Of a stretch of DNA of 62,378 nucleotides, positions 17,943 to 26,051 are shown piece after piece. The first letter of the stretch is position 1, and the number at the start of each line of letters is the position of its first letter. Under the pieces are notes generated by a model, which had not been told where the DNA came from, did no database searches, and worked only from the letters and a program-made list of their open reading frames with translations. Position numbers and translations under genes: made by a program. This DNA is from Thermoplasmatota archaeon (GTDB lineage Archaea; Thermoplasmatota; E2; DHVEG-1): contig JAUWBM010000004.1 in the NCBI GenBank assembly GCA_030601705.1, positions 1-62,378 of the forward strand, written 5' to 3'.

Positions 17943-19966
17943 TACGGAAAGTTAGAAAAAGAGATGGGAAAATAGCCGATTTCAACCCAATACAAATAAC
18001 AGAAGCTATCTGGAAAGCAGCACAAGCTGTTGGGGGAAAGGATTACAGAAAATCAGCCGAACTCACCAACAAAGTAATGGATCTTCTCGAAAAACAAACC
18101 AAACGCGGGCAAATGCCAACTGTTGAACAAGTACAAGATGCCGTAGAAAAAACACTTATTGAAGAAGGACACGCAAAAACTGCAAAAGCATACATTCTGT
18201 ATAGAAAACAACACGCAGATATCCGAGAAATAGGTGGACTTCTTAAAGACATAGATGTAGTCGATGGATATCTCAGCATGATGGACTGGAAGGTCAAGGA
18301 AAACAGCAACATGAGCTATTCACTCCAAGGATTAAACGTCTATGTAACAGAAAACATTGTCTCAAATTATTGGCTTCATAAAATCTTTCCACCGGAGATT
18401 GGAGATGCTCACACCAATGGCCAATTTCACATTCATGATCTTGGAACACTCGGTGCGTATTGCGTCGGCTGGGATCTCAAAGATATACTCCTTATGGGTT
18501 TTAAAGGAGTATCTGGAAAAATTGAAAGCAAACCTGCAAAACACTTTGGAACTGCGCTGATGCAAATAGTCAATTACCTCTATACGTTGCAAGGGGAAGC
18601 AGCAGGAGCACAGGCGCTATCAAACTTTGATAGCCTACTTGCTCCGTTTATTAAAAAAGATGGTCTTAATTATGGTGGTGTCAAGCAAGAAATTCAGAAA
18701 TTCCTTTTCAACATGAATGTACCAACAAGAGTTGGTTTTCAAAGCCCATTTACAAACATAACCATGGATCTCACAGTTCCAAGTTACATGACCGATGAAC
18801 CAACAATCATTGGTGGAGATCTTATGGATGACAATTACAGTGACTACATTGATGAAATGGATATGATGAATCATGCATTTGCAGAGATCATGCATGACGG
18901 CGATGCAAAAGAACGTCCATTTACATTTCCTATTCCAACATATAACATTACAAAAGATTTTGATTGGAATAACGATGGACTTGAACCCTTATGGAAGATG
19001 ACTGCAAAATATGGAATACCCTATTTTTCAAATTTCATAAATAGCGATATGAAACCTGATGATGCTAGGAGTATGTGTTGTCGTTTGCGCTTGGACAATA
19101 GGGAGCTGCGTAAACGTGGTGGTGGACTATTTGGTGCAAACCCAAAAACTGGATCTATTGGTGTTGTCACCATTAATATGCCAAGAATTGGGTATCTTGC
19201 TAAAAACGATGACGATTTCCTCGAACGACTAGACGGTCTTATGGTGCTTGCAAAGCAAAGCCTTGAGATCAAACGAGAAATAATCGAAAACTTGACGGAT
19301 AGCGGTCTGCACCCATATTCACGAGTATATCTATCTGATGTGAAGAAGACATTTGGTGAATACTGGAAAAATCATTTTTCAACAATAGGTCTTATTGGGA
19401 TGAACGATGCAATGCTGAACTTTATGAACAAGAGCATCGGTGATCCTGAGGGTAAGCAGTTTGCTGAAAAAGTACTTGATTATATGAGAAAAAGGATGGC
19501 AGATTTCCAGGAGGAAACGGGTAATATTTTTAATCTCGAAGCAACACCTGCGGAAGGAACGAGCTACCGTTTAGCAAGGATTGATAAGGTGCAATATCCT
19601 GATATTAAAACATATAACCAAGAAGCATACTCAAACAATGGCGGCAGAGGTATAGAACCATACTATACCAACTCAACACAACTTCCTGTAGGATACACAA
19701 CTGATGTTTTTGAAGCACTTGATTTGCAGGATGCTCTTCAGTCAAAATATACTGGTGGTACTGTTTTACACATTTTTCTTGGTGAGGAGGAACCATCCCC
19801 AGAGGCGACTAAAAGACTTGTAAGAAAAGTGGCAGAGAACTATAGTTTACCGTATTATACAATAACTCCAACCTTTAGTATATGCCCAATACATGGATAT
19901 ATACCTGGTGAACATAAGTACTGTCCAAAATGCGATGAAGAAATAGGCTATAAAGGAGGTGAATAA
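17939..19966 (+). CDS. nrdD: anaerobic (class III) ribonucleoside-triphosphate reductase, catalytic part without the glycyl-radical loop
   Basis: N-terminal ATP-cone; NrdD core; ends CPIHGYIPGEHKYCPKCDEEIGYKGGE-stop, just before where the glycyl-radical loop is expected. Confidence 0.92.
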   Translation: MIRKVRKRDGKIADFNPIQITEAIWKAAQAVGGKDYRKSAELTNKVMDLLEKQTKRGQMPTVEQVQDAVEKTLIEEGHAKTAKAYILYRKQHADIREIGGLLKDIDVVDGYLSMMDWKVKENSNMSYSLQGLNVYVTENIVSNYWLHKIFPPEIGDAHTNGQFHIHDLGTLGAYCVGWDLKDILLMGFKGVSGKIESKPAKHFGTALMQIVNYLYTLQGEAAGAQALSNFDSLLAPFIKKDGLNYGGVKQEIQKFLFNMNVPTRVGFQSPFTNITMDLTVPSYMTDEPTIIGGDLMDDNYSDYIDEMDMMNHAFAEIMHDGDAKERPFTFPIPTYNITKDFDWNNDGLEPLWKMTAKYGIPYFSNFINSDMKPDDARSMCCRLRLDNRELRKRGGGLFGANPKTGSIGVVTINMPRIGYLAKNDDDFLERLDGLMVLAKQSLEIKREIIENLTDSGLHPYSRVYLSDVKKTFGEYWKNHFSTIGLIGMNDAMLNFMNKSIGDPEGKQFAEKVLDYMRKRMADFQEETGNIFNLEATPAEGTSYRLARIDKVQYPDIKTYNQEAYSNNGGRGIEPYYTNSTQLPVGYTTDVFEALDLQDALQSKYTGGTVLHIFLGEEEPSPEATKRLVRKVAENYSLPYYTITPTFSICPIHGYIPGEHKYCPKCDEEIGYKGGE

Positions 19967-20125
19967 ATGAAAGAAAATTTAGAAAGTAAAAGAACTGAGT
20001 GTGAGGTATATTCGCGAGTTGTTGGTTATCTCCGTCCTGTTAACCAATGGAACCGTGGCAAACAACAGGAATTTACTGATAGAAAAACATTTGATATGAA
20101 GAATAAGATACTGGTTACAAAATGA
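19967..20125 (+). CDS. small glycyl-radical domain protein completing NrdD (52 aa)
   Basis: MKENLESKRTECEVYSRVVGYLRPVNQWNRGKQQEFTDRKTFDMKNKILVTK; RVVGYLRPV..WN.GK..EF..RK is the NrdD C-terminal glycyl-radical motif; SD AAAGGAGGTGA upstream of ATG. Confidence 0.88.
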   Translation: MKENLESKRTECEVYSRVVGYLRPVNQWNRGKQQEFTDRKTFDMKNKILVTK

Positions 20126-20814
20126 AGATTGGAGGATTTCAGAAAACATCACTTTTAGATTATCCCGATCGGATTAGTGCAATAGTTTGGACTGTCGACT
20201 GTAACTTCAAGTGCCCCTTCTGTTATAATAAGAACCTTGTCGATGGTAATGTAGAGTTATTTAATGAAGATGAGGTTCTTTCCTTTCTTAAAAAACGAAA
20301 AGGATTGCTTGAAGCTCTTTCTATTTCTGGTGGAGAACCATTTTTACAAAAGGATATTTTAGATTTTACGTCGAAAGTAAAGAAACTTGGATATCTTGTA
20401 AAAATTGACACAAACGGTACTTTTCCAGAGAGACTCAAAGAACTTATCGATAAAAAACTTGTTGATTATGTATCAATGGATATAAAGGCTCCAAAAAATA
20501 AATACAGTAAATTAGCTGGAATTAAAGCAAATCTTAAAAAGATTGAACAATCAATTGAAATTATAAAGAATAATGCACCTGATTATGAATTTAGAACGAC
20601 GTTTGTTCCTGATTTACTGAAAAAGGAAGATATAATTGAAATAGCAAAATGGTTGGAAGGATCTAAACGATTTTACCTTCAGCAGTTCAAGAGCGATACG
20701 CCATTAATTTCATCAAAGCTAGACAATGTTGCACCATATTCTAAGGAAGATATCATTAAAACATTAGAGGAGATAAAACCATTTTTCAAAAGCTGTGATG
20801 TGAGGGGAGTTTGA
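20122..20814 (+). CDS. nrdG: anaerobic ribonucleotide reductase activating protein (radical SAM)
   Basis: TVDCNFKCPFCYNKNL; SGGEPFLQ; 4-nt overlap with the preceding ORF. Confidence 0.9.
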   Translation: MKIGGFQKTSLLDYPDRISAIVWTVDCNFKCPFCYNKNLVDGNVELFNEDEVLSFLKKRKGLLEALSISGGEPFLQKDILDFTSKVKKLGYLVKIDTNGTFPERLKELIDKKLVDYVSMDIKAPKNKYSKLAGIKANLKKIEQSIEIIKNNAPDYEFRTTFVPDLLKKEDIIEIAKWLEGSKRFYLQQFKSDTPLISSKLDNVAPYSKEDIIKTLEEIKPFFKSCDVRGV

Positions 20815-21257
20815 TTATGGTACGCCAAGAGATTATCGATGATATGGATAGGGCCCGAGAAATACTGTCAACAACAGATTGTTCCATAGTGGTTGTGAAA
20901 AATGGTGCTATATTAACTAAAAAACAAGGAAATGGGATCAAACCTATTTTGGAGGCAATTGAAGAGTTAGGGCAAGATACAAAAGGTTCCACAATTGGCG
21001 ATAGAATTCTTGGAAAAGCATCGGCTTTACTATGTGTCTACTCCAAGGTAAGTGGCGTTTATTCTAGGCAGGCAACGAAGACTGCGATTGCAGTGTTGAT
21101 AAGAGCTGGAATACCTGGTCAAACAGATGAGATGATTCCATATATAAAAAACAAGAGCAGAGACGGTCTTTGTCCTTTTGAAAAAATGCTTTCAGATACG
21201 GATTCTCCTGAAGAAGCATATAGAATTTTGAAAAAAACCTTAAATGAAATACAATAA
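20811..21257 (+). CDS. DUF1893-family protein
   Basis: CSIVVVKNGAILTKKQGNGIKPILEAIEELG...GDRILGKASALLCVYSKVSGVYS. Confidence 0.75.
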   Translation: MIMVRQEIIDDMDRAREILSTTDCSIVVVKNGAILTKKQGNGIKPILEAIEELGQDTKGSTIGDRILGKASALLCVYSKVSGVYSRQATKTAIAVLIRAGIPGQTDEMIPYIKNKSRDGLCPFEKMLSDTDSPEEAYRILKKTLNEIQ

Positions 21258-22212
21258 AAAGACTAAATATCATATGGGTGTTTGGGAAATTATGGACTAT
21301 GAGTTAGCGATCATTGGAGCTGGACCAGCTGGTTATTCAGCAAGCATTTATGCAGGCAGATCAGGTATTAAAACAGTCGTATTTGATAAAATCGGCGGTG
21401 GAGGATTAGCGCTTGTCTCCCCGAATATTGAAAACTATGCTGGTTTTGAATCAATCTCTGGCGCTGATCTCATGGATAAAATGCAAAAGCATGCCAGCAA
21501 ATATGCCGATATTCATTTTATTGAGGAAGTCAAAAACATTACGAAAAAAGATAATCTGTTCACTATTGAAACCACTAATAAAATATACACATCTAAGGCT
21601 GTAATCCTTTGTATGGGAACAGAATATCGAAAACTCGGTATCCCTGGAGAACAAGAACTACAAGGTAAAGGAGTTTCTTATTGTGCAACCTGTGATGGAT
21701 TCTTTTTCAAAGGGAAAAAAGTAGCGGTTGTAGGTGGTGGAAACTCTGCCTTAATAGAAGCCATTTTTTTGAAACAAATCGGATGTGAAGAAGTATACCT
21801 TATTCACAGGAGAGATCAGTTGCGTGCAGAGACGGCATATGAAAATGAAGCACGAGGAAAAAAAGTTCAAATTCTGCTTAACAAAATTGTAGAGAAAATA
21901 AATGGAGAACAAAAAGTTGAATACCTTGAAATGTATGATACGAAAAGTGGTAATAAGTCCAAACTATCTGTCGATGGATTTTTTGTCTCAATTGGTGAAA
22001 TACCACAAAATACCCTCGCAAAAGATTTAGGGGTAAAACTCGATGAAAGAGGATATATTATTGCCGATAAACAGCAGAAAACAAACGTTAGAGGGGTGTA
22101 TGCAGCGGGGGATATCACTGGAGGATTACGACAGGTTATCACTGCCTGTGCTGAGGGGGCAATTGCTGCGTTATCAACAACTGAAGTGCTAGGCAAGGCA
22201 TATCCCTATTGA
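21244..22212 (+). CDS. trxB: thioredoxin reductase
   Basis: GAGPAGYSASIYAGRSG; CATCDGFFF; GDITGGLRQVITACAEGA; likely start is the internal ATG at about 21295. Confidence 0.93.
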   Translation: MKYNKKTKYHMGVWEIMDYELAIIGAGPAGYSASIYAGRSGIKTVVFDKIGGGGLALVSPNIENYAGFESISGADLMDKMQKHASKYADIHFIEEVKNITKKDNLFTIETTNKIYTSKAVILCMGTEYRKLGIPGEQELQGKGVSYCATCDGFFFKGKKVAVVGGGNSALIEAIFLKQIGCEEVYLIHRRDQLRAETAYENEARGKKVQILLNKIVEKINGEQKVEYLEMYDTKSGNKSKLSVDGFFVSIGEIPQNTLAKDLGVKLDERGYIIADKQQKTNVRGVYAAGDITGGLRQVITACAEGAIAALSTTEVLGKAYPY

Positions 22213-22222
22213 AATCAATGTA

Positions 22223-22663
22223 TTATTGAAGCAACTCAATCTGTTCTATTTTATTATTTTTTATAAATTCCACTAATTTTTCTCCACTATTCTGAACATT
22301 TTTACTTAGTTCTCCAGACATTTTCTCTGGCTGTATTCCAATAAAAAATATGTTTCCTACGTATTTTTCAAGATAATCCATTAAAACCGATAGGGGAATG
22401 CCATGAGTGCTAATATGCATCCTTCCAATTTTTTCTTTTGGGACAATTCGCATTTCACCAGGAGTTAGATTCATCTCTACTGCATCGACGATTACAAGTT
22501 GTTTTGGTTTGTATCGCTTTACAATAGATGTATAATTCTCAGGGACAGTACCACAATCGATGACAGCAATATTTTCATCAGATTCTAATTTATCAGCAAC
22601 ATAAGGGCCTATTGCATCGTCGCCCCCGTTCCTATTACCAACGCACAGTATCAGATAATCCAT
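22223..22663 (-). CDS. hydrogenase maturation protease (HycI family)
   Basis: LCVGNRNGGDDAIGPYVADKL; IVDAVEMNLTPGE; STHGIPLSVLMDYL. Confidence 0.88.
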   Translation of the reverse strand: MDYLILCVGNRNGGDDAIGPYVADKLESDENIAVIDCGTVPENYTSIVKRYKPKQLVIVDAVEMNLTPGEMRIVPKEKIGRMHISTHGIPLSVLMDYLEKYVGNIFFIGIQPEKMSGELSKNVQNSGEKLVEFIKNNKIEQIELLQ

Positions 22664-22755
22664 TGTTCACTCTAACATGCTAAGATTAGATAAAATTTAC
22701 GAAAAAAGATACCGGCGCATCTACGACTGTTGCTTTCGATCGATATTGTAATTAG

Positions 22756-23553
22756 TCATGGATGAATTGTTGTTTCTGTTTCTCTGAGTTGTTCCAGTGC
22801 TATGTTACCTCCCTTCTTTCCCGAGAACAACATTGCACCAAATGTAGGCCCCATCCTAGGTAAGCCATAAGTAGTTGAAACAGCCATACCAACAGCGATA
22901 AGGCCAGGATGAACCAAACCTGTTTTTTCAACAACAAGTTCTTCAGATTTCTCAACCCACATACTACCATGTCCTGGTAGCTTATTAATCACACCTCTCT
23001 CTTCAAGTTTTTTAACCACGACAGCATCATGTCCCGTTGCATCAATAACAAGCTTTGATTCCAATGCTATAGGATCAACACACGTTATCTGTCTAGGGAG
23101 ATGGGAAACAGGTGTCCAGTTAATAACCACTCCCTTTACTTTATTGTCTTTGAGTATTACATCATCAAAGCTCGTCATATTAAGAATTTTCACACCAGCA
23201 TCACAAGATGATGCAATCAATTTGGAGCATGCATGTGGACCGTTCGTTGTATAGAGATTTTCATTAAAGTGGTTATAGGGTATATGTAATTCTTCAAGGA
23301 TCTCTTGTCCAGGAGATCGAACTGTAACCGTATTCATCAAATAGCCGCCAATCCAAAAACCACCACCGAGATAATTATTCCTTTCAACTATAAGCACCTT
23401 GATCCCATTATTTGCAAGTTCTCGTGCCGCCATAAGCCCACTGGGTCCACCACCAATGATGATTATATCGGTATTTGCAAACTGTTTCATATCTTCAGCA
23501 AAATTACTCACTATAGCATTAGTTATTTCACTCTCTGATGTAGTTTTAAACAT
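22756..23553 (-). CDS. Thi4-type thiazole synthase
   Basis: DIIIIGGGPSGLMAARELANNGIKVLIVER; ATGHDAVVVKKL; start trimmed to MFKTTSESE with an upstream GGAGGGA. Confidence 0.85.
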   Translation of the reverse strand: MFKTTSESEITNAIVSNFAEDMKQFANTDIIIIGGGPSGLMAARELANNGIKVLIVERNNYLGGGFWIGGYLMNTVTVRSPGQEILEELHIPYNHFNENLYTTNGPHACSKLIASSCDAGVKILNMTSFDDVILKDNKVKGVVINWTPVSHLPRQITCVDPIALESKLVIDATGHDAVVVKKLEERGVINKLPGHGSMWVEKSEELVVEKTGLVHPGLIAVGMAVSTTYGLPRMGPTFGAMLFSGKKGGNIALEQLRETETTIHP

Positions 23554-23575
23554 ACTTTTTTCCCTCCAATTTAAT

Positions 23576-23591
23576 CTTACCAATTGGTAAG
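23576..23591. promoter_or_regulatory. perfect 16-bp palindrome CTTACCAATTGGTAAG, candidate operator
   Basis: Self-complementary; between divergent Thi4 and HTH genes; abuts TATA-like tatttatatata. Confidence 0.7.
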
Positions 23592-23638
23592 TATTTATAT
23601 ATAGGATGGTTGTTATATATAGCTTACGGTGAAAGTTT

Positions 23639-23965
23639 ATGAAAACTCCATGTGAAATTATCGTATGGAACGTAGTACCGATTATCCGAAAGGAGTTTGC
23701 TAAAAGTCTAATCGAAAACCATGATCTTACACAAAGGGCAGTTGCTGATAAGTTAGGGATAACAGAAGCTGCAGTTTCACGATATATATCGGGAAAAAGA
23801 GGGGCATTAGAGATTACCGACGACGGGATCTTAGAAGAGATTAAAGAATCTGCAAAACGAATTGTAAAAGAAAATGGCACTACTGTTATAGAAGAAACCT
23901 GTAGAATTTGTAGAATTTTAAAATCTCGTGAATTTATCGATGGTATCAATTATGCCTGTGAATGA
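23639..23965 (+). CDS. archaeal XRE/HTH transcriptional regulator (paralog of 41858..42196)
   Basis: LTQRAVADKLGITEAAVSRYISGKRG HTH; ETCRICRIL Cys pair. Confidence 0.85.
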   Translation: MKTPCEIIVWNVVPIIRKEFAKSLIENHDLTQRAVADKLGITEAAVSRYISGKRGALEITDDGILEEIKESAKRIVKENGTTVIEETCRICRILKSREFIDGINYACE

Positions 23966-24962
23966 GAGATACAGTAGACAGACATTGTTGAAAAACATTC
24001 AAAAAGATGGTCAAAAAAAGCTTGCAAAGAGTCGTGTAGTTGTCATTGGTTGCGGAGCACTCGGCACCACAATTGCTAATAATCTGGTGAGAAGTGGTAT
24101 TGGACACGTTAAACTCGTTGATAGAGACGTTATCGAATTAAATAATCTCCAGCGACAGAATCTTTTCAATGAACATGATGTAGGGTTGCCAAAAGCCTCC
24201 ATTGCAGCAGAGAAGTTAAAGGAAGTTAATTCAGGAATAAAAATTGATTCTGTTATCGATGATGTGACTCATAAGAACATTGAGAGTCTGATCAAAGACG
24301 TTGATGTGGTTCTTGATGGAACAGATAATATGCTTGTTCGTTTTTTGATAAACGATGCCTGTGTAAAACATAATATTTCTTGGGTGTATGGTGGAGCGAT
24401 AGAAACCTATGGAATGACTATGAATATCATCCCAAATAAAACACCATGTTTTAGATGCATAATCCAGGATCTTCCCGCTGCAGGATTTTTACCAACGTGT
24501 GATACGGTTGGTGTGTTGAACTCGATACCAACTATTATTGCATCTATACAAAGTACTGAAGCGATAAAGATTCTCCTAAAAAAAGAGATCAATAAAGATT
24601 TATTAATATATGATGTTTGGAGCCATGATTTTCAAAAAATAAAGATTAAAAAGAAGAAACATTGCGAATGCTGTGGTAACCATACGTATGAGTTTTTACA
24701 TGCTAAAAAGAAAGAGACGATGATTTCGTTATGTGGACGAGGGGCAATCCAGATTACTCCAGCTAAAAGCATGAACATCTCGTTTGATGAGTTAGCAAAC
24801 AAGCTACAGAAAGTAGGTGAGGTGGAAAATCGTAAGGCTATTCTTCGATTCAAGATTCCTAAGTATGAACTCAATGTATTTAGGAATGGTAGAACAATTA
24901 TTATTGGTACAAATGACAAGAAGATTGCAAAATCGCTTTATGCAAAATATATTGGCTTATGA
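23952..24962 (+). CDS. ThiF/MoeB/HesA (E1-like) adenylyltransferase with C-terminal extension
   Basis: RYSRQTLL..I...GQKKLAKSRVVVIGCGALGTTIANNLVRSGIG; DGTDNMLVRFLINDACV; start trimmed to MPVNERYSRQ. Confidence 0.9.
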   Translation: MPVNERYSRQTLLKNIQKDGQKKLAKSRVVVIGCGALGTTIANNLVRSGIGHVKLVDRDVIELNNLQRQNLFNEHDVGLPKASIAAEKLKEVNSGIKIDSVIDDVTHKNIESLIKDVDVVLDGTDNMLVRFLINDACVKHNISWVYGGAIETYGMTMNIIPNKTPCFRCIIQDLPAAGFLPTCDTVGVLNSIPTIIASIQSTEAIKILLKKEINKDLLIYDVWSHDFQKIKIKKKKHCECCGNHTYEFLHAKKKETMISLCGRGAIQITPAKSMNISFDELANKLQKVGEVENRKAILRFKIPKYELNVFRNGRTIIIGTNDKKIAKSLYAKYIGL

Positions 24963-25936
24963 AAAAGAATTCGGGCATCAAAACTGTAGGCTTACTTTCT
25001 GGTGGTCTGGATAGTACTCTTGCTGTTAAACTAATGATTGATCAAGGTGTAGAGGTTCATGTTCTTAATTTTGTTACTCCTTTTTGTACGTGTACTCGTA
25101 AAGGATGTAAACATGAGGCGAGTCGGGTTGCAGAGCTTTTCAATGTTCCTGTAAAAATAATTTCAGCAGGAAAAGCGTATATTGAGATGATAAAAAATCC
25201 GAAACATGGGTATGGTAGCAATATGAATCCCTGTATTGATTGTCGAATATTTTTGTTTCAAAAAGCAAAAAAATATATGGAGGAGATCGGTGCTCGTTTT
25301 ATTGTTACAGGCGAAGTGCTTGGTCAACGACCGATGTCTCAACATAAAAAAGCGCTCAATATAATTGAAAAAGAATCTGAAACAGAAGGACTTGTTGTAA
25401 GACCATTATCAGCCAGACTTTTACCCCCGACAATACCTGAAGAAAAGAAATGGATTGATAGAAAAAAACTACTATCTATTCAGGGGAGACGACGCATTCC
25501 TCAGATGGAACTTGCAAAGGAATTTGGAATTAATGACTATCCCTGTCCTGCTGGTGGATGCAGACTGACAGATCCTGGATTTGCTAAAAGACTACGAGAA
25601 GCATTTGAACACGACGAGGATACCATCAAAGACATCCGTCTTTTAAGATACGGAAGACATTTTAGATTGGAGAGCGGTGCTAAGGTTATTGTTGGAAGAA
25701 ATGAAGAAGAAAACAAGATTCTAAACGGATTTTTTGATGAAAATGATGTTTTAATGGAAGTAATGGGCGTGGGTAGTCCAATTGTTTTGCTAAAGAAAAC
25801 CAGAGGAAAGAGCGACATTAAAAAAGCTGCAGCTCTTTGTGTCCGTTATAGTGATGCAGACAAAGATGAAGAAGCGAATATTAAAATGAAATATAGTGGT
25901 GATCATGAGGAATTTGTAAAATTATGTTCTTTGTGA
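24959..25936 (+). CDS. PP-loop tRNA-thiolation-like ATPase (MnmA/ThiI-like)
   Basis: GLLSGGLDSTLAVKLM; NPCIDCRIFLFQKAKKYMEEIGARFIVTGEVLGQRPMSQ. Confidence 0.8.
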   Translation: MKKNSGIKTVGLLSGGLDSTLAVKLMIDQGVEVHVLNFVTPFCTCTRKGCKHEASRVAELFNVPVKIISAGKAYIEMIKNPKHGYGSNMNPCIDCRIFLFQKAKKYMEEIGARFIVTGEVLGQRPMSQHKKALNIIEKESETEGLVVRPLSARLLPPTIPEEKKWIDRKKLLSIQGRRRIPQMELAKEFGINDYPCPAGGCRLTDPGFAKRLREAFEHDEDTIKDIRLLRYGRHFRLESGAKVIVGRNEEENKILNGFFDENDVLMEVMGVGSPIVLLKKTRGKSDIKKAAALCVRYSDADKDEEANIKMKYSGDHEEFVKLCSL

Positions 25937-26051
25937 TTTTGTAGCAATAATTATTGTGTAAAACGAGTATTTATCGGGTCAGTCTAATTAGCCAAAATCA
26001 TATGGCGGTGAACATTTATATATTATACACATTATAGTAATAATAATAAAA

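Noticed and set aside
19964-19966. NrdD in-frame TAA as a readthrough/recoded codon
   Set aside because: No known recoding uses TAA this way in archaea, and a strong SD plus ATG directly follow; separate translation is simpler.
23553-23949. N-terminal ~130-aa extension of the Thi4 ORF on the minus strand
   Set aside because: Antisense to the HTH regulator; Thi4 similarity begins at MFKTTSESE, which has its own SD.
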